Source: Asterias rubens
Lineage: Eukaryota > Echinodermata > Asteroidea > Forcipulatida > Asteriidae
Direction of reading: 5' to 3'
Assembly (NCBI RefSeq): GCF_902459465.1
Contig: NC_047076.1
Location: 1 to 64,000 of the forward strand
Length of the DNA: 64,000 nucleotides
The notes under the pieces: generated by a model
Databases searched by the model: none
What the model was told of the DNA's origin: nothing
What the model saw: only the letters and a program-made list of their open reading frames with translations
In this document: positions 24,501 through 36,400 of the stretch, in pieces
Numbering within the stretch: position 1 is the stretch's first letter
How the letters are laid out: each line of letters begins with the position of its first letter
Made by a program: the position numbers and the translations under genes

Positions 24501-27470
24501 ATAACAAAGCTGTGAAAATCTGAACTCAATTGGTCGTCGAAGCTTCGAGATAATAATGGAAGAAAGAACACCCTTGTCACACAAAGTTGTGTGCTTTCAG
24601 ATGCTTGATTTCACGACCTCAAAATCTATTTCTGAGGTCTCGAAATCAAATTCGTGGAAAATTACTTCTTTCTCGAAAACTACGTTCAATACAGGGAGTT
24701 GTTTCTCACAATGTTTTATACTATCAACAGTTATCCATTGCTTGTTATTAAGTAAGTTTTTACGCTAACAAGGATTTTGAGTAATTACCAATAGTGTCCA
24801 CTGCCTTTAAATAATAGTAATATACCTTCAGTGTTTTCCACTTGTCAACAATCCTTGTTGTCGTAGCTGAGATCTCATCAGCAAACACTGAATCCAAAAT
24901 GGAGTCATCAGAAGCTGGAAAAAGAGAATGAAAGTCATAAATACCATTTCAAGGCTCCTAACTAAGACAAGGGTTAATTAATATAAACAAAATACTTTTC
25001 AGTCCATTCAGCCAAGTAACTATTGTGAACATACACAATATAAAACTTACCAGACTTCTGTAACTTCTTAAGTGTCTTGTCACCTAATCCTTTCAGAGTA
25101 CCCTATAAAATGAAAAATAAGGAGGTTGTAGTCTTTGGTCAAACAGTTTTACATTTGCTCATAAATTTGCAGTATATAAAGCTTAACAAACAAGTCTGGT
25201 GAATGATGACATATGCCTAAAAAAACAGACCATTCAAATCCTCCACCCTCTCCTGTTCGTTTTTACATTATATCATACTCCCATAAAATACTTGAACTTA
25301 CTGATATGAAGTTATCTTTTCGTTGCTTCATCGGAAATCCAGCGAAGTCATTGTCGTCTTTCTTAGGTTGGGATTTAAGTCTATCCACAGGGTACACTTC
25401 ACTCAATTCACGTCTAAAACAACAGATAATACACCAATATTCTTATATGTAACTGTAATAAAATGTTCACATAGTTACAGTGTTTGTCTACAATGTTCAA
25501 GTTGGTACCCTTTCTCCCTTAATAGCCTATTTTTTATAGATATGGTGGACACTATAGGAGTCCAATATTTAGTTTGGGTAAATACAAACAAATTTGCCCG
25601 AACCCAAAAGTGTCATAATTTTGTGCCCACCTTAATTTCAAAAGTGGGTTATTAATCTTTAATGTAATGCTTTAGAGCAAATGATAGATTATAGTTAGCT
25701 AACTGCAACAAATGACTTACATCCAATCATTCTGGACATAGTCACCACGAACAAACTGTGTACGGAGGGCAGCCAGTTGGATCAATTTCTCAGCTGAAGT
25801 GGGAAAGAAACCACGTATGACATCCTCACAGGCCTACAGGAAACATAATAATGTATATTCAAAGCTAATATCAAAAAAAAGGAAATGCATTAAAGTTATT
25901 TACAACTGAACTTGTAATTAGTCAGTTAGTATCCATAACAATTACATCAAGCTCTTCAACAATATAGCACCAAATATGCTAACTATTTCAAAGTTAATAA
26001 TTGTGGGGGAAAAAATTATCTGTAAATTAAAATTCTCTTTAAGATGCTTTCTATAAACCTCAACTACTCACTCACCTCTTCATACAAGAAACTATACTCA
26101 ATGCTCCCCCTTCTCCACCTTCTTAGTATCCAAGTAAATAATTGTGAAAGCAATAGTGTATCAGTAATTTCACATTCTCTTTAAGAAGACGCTTTCTATA
26201 AGTCTACTCACTCACCTCTTCATACAAGAAACTATACTCAATGCTCCCCTTCTCCACATTCTTAGTATCCAAGTAACAGAAGAGTTTGAAGAAGAGTTGC
26301 CAAGGTTTCCCACGATCACTCAGCCCTCTAGCTTTGTATCGTTCAAACTTAGCGATGATATCTGCAATGACTGTCCGGTCCTCAATGGCTTTCTCTACAT
26401 GGCCACTACGTTCATACAGAGCAAACCGATTGTGACATTTATCTAGACCCATCCCCTTCACTAGAGTGTGTACCACCTAGGATAGAAACATATTACAGTT
26501 GAGACATAACGAAGATATTTAAAATACTGTGCCTTTTATTCCTGTCAGGCTTTCTCTACATGGCCACTTCATTCATACAGAGCAAACCGATTGTGACATT
26601 TATCTAGACCCATCCCCTTCACTAGAGTGTGTACCACCTAGGATAGAAACATATTACAGTTGAGACATAACGAAGATATTTAAAATACTGTGCCTTTTAT
26701 TCCTGTCAGGCTTTCCCTAAATGGCCACTTCATTCATACAGAGTAAACCGATTGTGACATTTATCTAGACCCATGATTTACAGCAGGTATATATATTGCA
26801 TTAATAGCGGAATCAATGTGTGGTGAAAAGGTTGTCAACTAGTGGTTTAATCCCAACGAGGCCTGGTTCTTAAATAATTTTAACGAGACAAAGTCGAGGT
26901 AAATTATCAAGAACCAGGCCTCAGCGGGTTTAAAACACTGGTTGAAACCAATTCAACACACTTTGAATTCCCATTCATAAATGCCCTTTTGGTCAAAAAC
27001 ATCAGAACTTTTTGGTCAAAAAGTAAAATAAATGCAAAAATTAGAATTGTTCAATGATTTCTTTCTACACAACACCCCTCCAGCTATGAAATGGTAAAGC
27101 CCTCTACCGCCCTCGGGTAAACAACTCCTTATAAGGGAATGCTGTGCGCGTCGCGCGTATCGCGTGATGTGGCACAACTGTTTCAGCCGTTGCTCTCGAC
27201 CAATAGGAATGAAGAAACTGTCTTATCAGAATAGGTGCAAGCTCTTGTGTCACGCCCATGTTTCAACACTTTTTACTGGTCATAAACAAGGGTTTATACA
27301 CACCCATGTGATGCGCTCTCCACCAATAGGAATAGCGAAACTGTCCGAGGTATTTATGACTAAATAATCCAATGCTTACTAACCTGTCCTGCAGTTGTTG
27401 CTGAGTTGATATTAATTTGACACGATCCATCTCCATGACAGAACACTGTCGCACTCATCTCTCTGCGACC
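21505..27470 (-). CDS. MYO10: MYO10 exons 37-45: FERM domain and C-terminus
   Basis: Exons 27384-27470, 26216-26476, 25721-25833, 25302-25413, 25051-25102, 24826-24914, 22756-22952, 21977-22064 and 21505-21654 encode residues about 1482-1863. F1 begins with [19 protein letters not shown] and [16 protein letters not shown]2 contains [14 protein letters not shown] and [17 protein letters not shown]3 is [40 protein letters not shown] and [17 protein letters not shown]. In the family this FERM with MyTH4 binds beta-integrin tails, DCC and microtubules and folds back on the motor for autoinhibition. The tail after KRQSIYS is short and Asn/Pro-rich. Exon 38 (26216-26476) has partial duplicates on both sides. 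Confidence 0.95.
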
Positions 27471-30400
27471 CTACACAAAATATAATATTTCATAGATAGT
27501 TCAAAATGCATTCCCCTTCAAAATCTGTGTTATTCAAAGTTAAATTCTGAATTAGGATTAGATATAATGAACCGGCTGTCATTGGTCAAAGTCAAAACAA
27601 ATGACAAGTCTAGTTCCAGAATAATAATCATTATGGAAACTTTTGAAGCGGCGCTCATGGCGCTGCTGTGCAAAAAAACAAAAACAACAACAAGCAATGA
27701 AAGTAGCATCACATAATTAGAAAATAGAATTACAAAATGCTTCTTTATGCGGGTGAGTTTTTAAACTGTTTTTGAATATGTCAAGTGAGTTTGAAAGTTT
27801 TAGTTTCAGGTAGGGTGTTCCAAAGCCCCGATGTCAAGCTCTGATAACCCCTCTCCCCATCGATGATTTGCTGATTTCTCCTGAAAGAGTTTGTGATGTG
27901 AAGACCGTAAGCCAAGATGTTCTGGGGTATAGAACACATGACTACTTTTATACAAATATTGACTGCTTCGAGTGCTATGGTTAAAACTATGACTCCCGAG
28001 GTGATCCCCGGAGCGTTCTATTTTCCCGAGGCGAAGCCGAGGGAAAATAGAACGCTCCGGGGATCACCAAGGGAGTCATAGTTTTTAACCATTGCCCGAG
28101 TAAAAGCAGTCAATATTTGTTTTATAACACCCAAAACATTTCTAAATACTGTACTATTATTATTAAGTTACAGACCTGAATGCTACAATCCACGGACGAC
28201 GCGAATACAGATTGCAAACACTTTTACTTACTGTGTTGCATGTAGTGTCGTGCAATCCGAAATGGTTACAGACTATTAATTTATCATCCTCGTACACGCA
28301 ACGGACGTCTGGGTACTGCACGCCGTGTGCTAGTCTGTCGGACTAGCGCACGGCGCCGTGTGCTAGTCTTCGGACTAGCGCATGGCAAACCGACGCACTA
28401 TCACACGGCCGTCGTCTAGCGAAACTAAGACATGTCATGTGACGCGCTCTAAACCAATGAGCAGGCAGAATACTTGCAAGGGGTGTTATAAAACAAACTA
28501 TCAACAGCTACTTCATGGCTTCTGAGAAGGAGCTGTGTGATGTGAAGACTGTAAGCCAAGATGTTCTGGGGTATAGAACACATGACTACTACATGTATCA
28601 CAAACTACCAATAGCTACTTCATGGCTTCTGAGAAGGAGCTGTGTGATGTGAAGACCGTAAGCCAAGATGTTCTGGGGTATAGAACACATGACTATTATC
28701 ACAAACTATCAACAGCTACTTAATGGCTTCTGAGAAGGAGCTGTGTGTTGTGAAGACAGTATGCCACAACGTCTTGGGGTATAGAACACATAAATACTAT
28801 AACAAACTATCAGCTACTACGACTTCCGAGTTGGATATCCAAAATAGCTGCTTTAGGGATAAATACCAACAACTCACCAAAATAGCTATGACCTCTGCTC
28901 TAGATGGGGCAAAATCCCTGGATCTTGTTCTCTTCAGTGCATCGATGGCAAACTCAGCATAGCGAGCAGTCTGAGTCTCTGGAAACAACTCCATTTGCCT
29001 GATGGTAAAAACAATACAAATGGTACAGCTTACTTAGAGGTAAATGTAAATGTGTTTCATGGCTGAGCGATGTTTCTGATCAGCAGAATGTGGGATCGTG
29101 TCCTTTAACTTTAAATCAACTTTCACCCTAACCCTTGCTATGATGCATTCAACTTGGGTTTATAGCATCCTAGAATGATGAACATGCTGTACAAGAAAAA
29201 GATGATCCATGACAGTAATAACAAACATTCAGAAATAAATAATATCCATTGAACACAACCCCCTAGTACCCATATGCAGTTTTGCTGTGAATTGTTCCTT
29301 CTGTACTTTTTACAAGTTTTGCCCGGTTTGATTTGTATCAATTTAAGCATTTTGTTTAGCTTTTAATAATGTATAGTGTCCTTCTTTTTATGTACAGTGC
29401 CTTTCAGCTATTTATTGGATATATGGCCTTTATTATTATTATTATTCATACCTCTTCATATGGAAGCGTGTATATCTGAGTATATTCCTGCTTGGTAAGA
29501 AGCTACAGCAGAGACAAGCCAAAATCTGCCAGTTACGTAGATTATTATTATTATTATTCATACCTCTTCATATGGAAGCGTGTATATCTGAGTATATTCA
29601 TGCTTGGTAAGAAGCTACAGCAGAGACAAGCCAAAATCTGCCAGTTACGTAGATTATTATTATTATTATTATTCATACCTCTTCATATGGAAGCGTGTAT
29701 ATCTGAGTATATTCCTGCTTGGTAAGAAGCTACAGCAGAGACAAGCCAAAATCTGCCAGTTACGTAGATTATTCAGACTATCAGGGTCTGGTACCCCGGT
29801 TGTTTGCTTGATAATCTGACAGTAAACCTCATCCCTCAGGGGCTTCAGATCATGACATGTTTGCAAAATACCCTGCAAGGAACAATAACCAGTTGAGAAG
29901 ATAAGTATCCATATGGAAGATGTCTTTGTGTAAAAGAAGGGGAAGTCTGTTTGGGCGTAAAATATCTACCAAGCCTCTGTAGAGAATGAACATCAGTCCG
30001 TTTCAACAATGAAAGGCTTTTAGGAAACTGGAGATTCTGAAGTATAGACAAGACATGATATTCAAGAACTTGATTTCGAGATCTGGAAACCTCTGTAGAG
30101 AATGTACATCAGTCCATCTGAACAATGAAAGGCTTTTAAGAAACTGGAAATTCTGTATAATAGACACTTCATTCAAGAACTTGATTTTGAGATCTGGATT
30201 GAGAGAGTCACACATATGGGTAAATAGAAATCAAACAAGGAGATTATTCGGCAGGGGCTGGTAAGCATATTTATCTTGTACTAAGCTAGTTTTTGTGCTT
30301 ATCAGCTCTATGAAATTGGGCCCAGGTCTTACTGCGTCATCTCACCTGTATAACTGGCATAGGGTCAGGTAGGTTTTCTGATCCAAGTAGAGAGTTAAAT

Positions 30401-33400
30401 ATCTTCACAGCTTCATCATTCAATGTGGTGTAACCCTTCTCTTGACCTGATACAAAACAAAACCAACTTTTAATAATTGAGACTCCTAACAATTTATATC
30501 CATAAATCATACGTCGTGTCGTGGCTTAGCTGTTAAGACCCTGGGCTCAAGCTCTGGTGTTTCTGATCAGCAGAGTGTGGGTTCAAATCCTGGTCGTGAC
30601 ACCTGTGTCCTTAAGCACGACACTTAACCATGATGCTTCATTCTTCAGATAGGACGTAGCACCTTGTTAACCATTACATTTCGCAAATCAAACATAGTCC
30701 CACATACCATGCAAGAAAAAAAACAATTTTTAAAGCACCTTGAGTGACACTGAGTGGCGGATATGAGCGCTGTATAAGAAGCAACTATTATTATCATTAT
30801 AACATTAGGGGCAAATCTGTCATGTTTAGTAACTACACAAATATAAGAGCTCATGACTCAATGAGTGATTTGGTAAATGGTGACTTACTGGAACTGACAA
30901 TCAATCCATACGGCAGAGGCAGTAAGGGTGACTTCAAGACATGAGGAGTATTTCTTAAGATGGGATTCAATTTAAAGATTCTCTCAATGCTGGTCAGATC
31001 TCCATTCATAGCAGATTCCTGTCAATATGAGAATTATTAATAACAACAATAATAACTAGTTCTTAAACATGATTTGGTGGTTGAACAAAGCCAAATTTAC
31101 TAGAGTGCGAGTCCAACCAATGACCTCCAGATTCCAACTGAGGTATCTAGCCCCAACTTGGCGGTCTCCCCATTTTGACAGTTTCCCTTGTGGTTTATAT
31201 TAGTTCTTATACAGTGCATTGGACAATAATGTCTCAATATGCTTTACATTGAATGGGCCATCAATGGGAGTTCTAATTCATACTAGCCAATGGTATCCAA
31301 TGGGCTAAATATTGTACAATGTAGTTTGTATCTTTAGTCCCTTCTGAAACCACTATGGGCTAGTTATTGTATTCTGTAGTTTTTTTTTTGACTGAATTGA
31401 CTCGATTGACTAGTCCCAACCAAACATTGAACGATAAGATAGTTACCTTTATTTCTCTTATTAGAATCTGGAAGGGTGTTTCCAACAGAGGTTTGCTATC
31501 AATCACATCTTGAATGGCATATGTCCATTGCCAAGCATCATCATAAGACACAGTATAAAGGTTGAATGAACAGTTACGTCCATGTACAACAAACTTCCAG
31601 TAACCTACATATCAAGATAAGATCAATAGAGTAAGATACACATTGATTATTAAACAGGACTTTATGAAACGACATGAAAACTGACATCTTGGGATTCACT
31701 ATTATCACTGTCTGAATATCATACAAGGAAAAACATGGCATTGATGTCAATAATAACAAGAAAGGATATCATTCATTGAATACATGCATTGCATTTTATA
31801 CACATGGTTTAAGAAAATAACCATCAAGTAGAAACTATCATTGCAAACATACAGATGCATGCATTGCCACAAACTGTCTATCAACCAACATAGTTATCCA
31901 AAGATTTTCATTTAACATAAATAACAAAACCACAATAGAGAGTAGCTTTGCAAATATGAACAAAATGAAACATAAATAGAAGAGAAGAAACCAAGAAATG
32001 AATCAAGAATTCCTGATATATTGATATTTCCATTACAGCAATGGCATCGTTGAACACTATAGATGATTAACCAACTACCACTTCATCTATACTCTGATGC
32101 ATATAACTTGGCCTGACAATCGTTGAACACTATACATGATTAACCAACAACCACTTCATCTACACTCTGATGCAGTTTATTGAAATAACTTGGCCTGACA
32201 ATCGTTGAACACTATACATGATTAACCAACAACCACTTCATCTACACTCTGATGCAGTTTATTGAAATAACTTGGCCTGACAATCGTTGAACACTATACA
32301 TGATTAACCAACAACCACTTCATCTACACTCTGATGCATATAACTTGGCCTGACAATGGTTGAACACTATACATGATTAACCAACAACCACTTCATCTAC
32401 ACTCTGATGCAGTTTATTGAAATAACTTGGCCTGACAATCGTTGAACACTATACATGATTAACCAACTACCACTTCATCTATACTCTGATGCAGTTTATT
32501 GAAATAACTTGGCCTGACAATCGTTGAACACTATACATGATTAACCAACAACCACTTCATCTACACTGTGATGCAGTTTATTGAAATAACTTGGCCTGAC
32601 AATCGTTGAACACTATAGATGATTAACCAACTACCACTTCATCTACACTGTGATGCAGTTTATTGAAATAACTTGGCCCGACAATCGTTGAACACTATAC
32701 ATGATTTACCAACTACCACTTCATCTACACTCTGATGCAGTTTATTGAAATAACTTGGCCTGACAATCGTTGAACACTATACATGATTAACCAACTACCA
32801 CTTCATCTACACTCTGATGCAGTTTATTGAAATAACTTGGCCTGACAACCGTTGAACACTATACATGATTAACCAACAACCACTTCATCTACACTGTGAT
32901 GCAGTTTATTGAAATAACTTGGCCTGACAACCGTTGAACACTATACATGATTTACCAACTACCACTTCATCTACACTCTGATGCAGTTTATTGAAATAAC
33001 TTGGCCTGACAACCGTTGAACACTATAGATGATTAACCAACTACCACTTCATCTACACTGTGATGCAGTTTATTGAAATAACTTGGCCTGACAACCGTTG
33101 AACACTATACATGACTAACCAACTACCACTTCATCTATACTCTGATGCAGTTTATTGAAATAACTTGGCCTGACAATCGTTGAACACTATACATGATTTA
33201 CCAACTACCACTTCATCTACACTGTGATGCAGTTTGTTGAAATAACTTGGCCTGACAACCGTTGAACACTATACATGATTAACCAACTACCACTTCATCT
33301 ACACTCTGATGCAGTTTATTTAAAAAATAACATGGCCTGACAATCGTTGAACACTATACATGATTAACCAACAACCACTTCATCTACACTCTGATGCATA

Positions 33401-36400
33401 TAACTTGGCCTGACAATGTGAGGATAAAGAGAAACCCACAGCATATAAACTAAGTAAAATTATGTCCCTGTATTTTATAATGTATCAGATTAGGACAACT
33501 TCATAATAACTTCCCTAAATATTTTTTTTTTAAAGGAACCTTTCATAGTGAATGAACACATTTTTGAAACTATATGATTTTTTTTATAGCAGACCATGCT
33601 CTGTAGGAAGGACTGTTGATGGCTAAATATTTCCTGGCTCCCGCTTTTTAATGCCACCCGTTAATTACTACAAGTACTTATAATTAAGTCAACATTGGAA
33701 AAAAGGGTGGAACAACTCGATGATTGCTTGAAGATTAACATTTAGAATAAGATTGAAAAGTAGAATGTCATGGAGTGGAATCCAATAATTGTGGGCAAAG
33801 AGAAAACAACCTACTATTAAGGAAACTTAAATCAAGACAATTTAAATGAGTTTTGCAAGAGATACAAACACATTGTGTTAGAAGAAGCAATGTGTCACAA
33901 AGGAAATTGTTGCAAGTAAGAAGAACAGAGGTGAATTTCATGCAACAAAAATACAAACTGTGTGTTATAAGCATACAACTAAGACATTCCTGCTTAGAGG
34001 TAAAAGGTCCAATAGTACTTAGATTGACACAACTTTTAAGCTGCTTAGGAGCGACAATACTATAATGAAAATACTGTTTTAAGTAGGGATCCTCAGGATT
34101 TTACCAAGTGACAAATAACAAAACAATTAAATAATTTGGGAGGCTGACCATCCTTGATTCACAGCTCCTAAGCTGAATTGTAAAGGATGTGGCTTTGTGC
34201 TCGAGCTGCCAGTTTAGCAAGGGGCTCCTTTGGCAGTCAGCCACACTAACCTACATATAACCACTGACCACAGCCAGAGATCAAAAGTGTTGGAATTATT
34301 CCAGAGGGAAAACTCACTGGAGGACTGTGGGAACAACCTTAGAGGCATGGGAGGTAGAGAACCAACATACAGCTTTACTCACATAATGGCCTAAGCCATG
34401 AATCAAACTTGGGACACAGTGGTGAAAGGTGAGAGCTTTAAGCACTAGCCAACCATGCCATCCTAACATATGGTGGTGGAAGGCAGGCACTTTATGCACA
34501 AGAACACACAAAAACACACATTAAAAAAAAAACAAGAAGAAAAATAAATAAAGCAACTAACCCCTCAACAAAGTGTGGCAATACCACCTTTAATGTTGAG
34601 ATGCAGAAGAGGTACAAAGGATTCACAAAAGCTAATGAAGCACATCAACAAAATAAGTGCGCAAAGTTAATTGAGTTAGCTAAGCAACTTCAAACATGAG
34701 AAGACTAGTGGGAGGGGTTTCACATGCAAATCAACCAACAGGCTATGCTTGCATAATTAATGAATTAACATATAGAGGCGGAGCTTCCAGGCAAAGCATA
34801 CATACCCTCACGATCTAGCCTACTTAGTCTCTTACTAGATCTCATAAGAGTGGAAACAAGGCTATTGGATCGTCTACGCATTGAGTTGGACTGGGCAGGG
34901 CTAGAAGGGGGCGTGGCCTTGATACCATTTGTCTGGTTGGGCGTGGTGGTGTCTATAGGCAAGACACCATTTGATAAGATGTTACCGAGACTACCTGTGC
35001 AAGAGGCATTGGTTTGGGGAAGGCAATGGATGCAAAAAATTGGCTTGGTTAGAAACAAGATTAGACATATCTGACAATATTAATAAGCAATCAATAAAAC
35101 ACAAAATACAAATAAAAAAGGATGTATATACCATTGATAAGTTGTTTTGAGTGTTTGGTTTTTGTCGATTTGCATTTGGTTTTGTCACGTTCTTTTTTCT
35201 TTCTGACACACACAGCAGCTATTTCATGTGACTAGTAAAAGTAAGAGATTTGCTTCTATTCTAAGCAAAAGAGAGAAAAAAACAAATTGTGCTAAATCTT
35301 GAAAACAACTATGAAACTACAAAAAAAGGTGGTTAACTTTTAAATGTTTTTGTAAGCTAAAGAATCCAGACATTTTATGACATACACATCCTTTGAATAG
35401 ATCAATTATTATTGCATTTATCTGTGCATTAAAGTACAATCAAGAAATAAAGAGATTACATTATTGCAAACATGTTTAACATATTAAAGACAAACTCAAA
35501 CAAACTAATTGTGCAAATTACAGGGATCATGCAGAATAAACTGTCAATAAAAGGAATTTGGTTTGGGAGTTAAGAGAAATCGTAAATTTGTTTCAGAATG
35601 AAAATGCTCAATTGCTATGTAAACGTTGCTGTACTTAAAGAACTAAAAATAAAAACACTTAAAATAAATGAAAAAATTAAAGCATTAATTAGAAAATTCA
35701 GTTGACATCCATCGTTGAAGGTATTGGCATTACTACATCTATTCACAGTTTGTATAAAAGTATCTTAAATACTGTCATTCCTCTTCAAAAACAATTACCA
35801 TATCAAAATAATATCAAACCAAAAACACCCCCAATTAAAATAAAAGAGCTACCCATTTACAATGACTACCAACCACTCAGAGTGCACATATTATCACATA
35901 CAACGTACATGGCATCATCACACATGGACATTTGAATATTCAACACTAAAACCTCATGCATATTCATGTCTCTAATTAAAACACTATGACAATGCCACTC
36001 ATGCCGACAAAGTAATATTTTCTGTGCCATTTTTAAAAAAAATTGTGTACATGCGTGCAAATCAAGAACACGCAACTGTTGATCAGTCTTACCCCTGCGT
36101 TTTTTCTTTTTATTTCGGATGAGAGTCGCCACTATGTTATTACTAGATTTGAAACTGATATTGTTGAGGCTTTGTGTAGAGCCATTGGGTGTGGTGGGTT
36201 GGTGGGTGGGACTGTTTTTAGTTTTTGTTTTATGGCTCGGTGAGTTGGGATTGGATGCTGGGCAGGCTTTATAACGAGGAAAAAAGATAAACAAATGAAA
36301 GATAACTCAGTCAATAATAAGAACAAAATGATTGAGAAAATAAAATGCAGAAACACCGTATTGAAAAAAAATTCTTCTGAAAACATACTTTGTGTGATTG

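Noticed and set aside
34314..34517. Minus-strand ORF suggesting a further MYO10 cassette exon
   Set aside because: No acceptor/donor pair keeps phase 1-1 and the composition does not resemble cassettes A and B.
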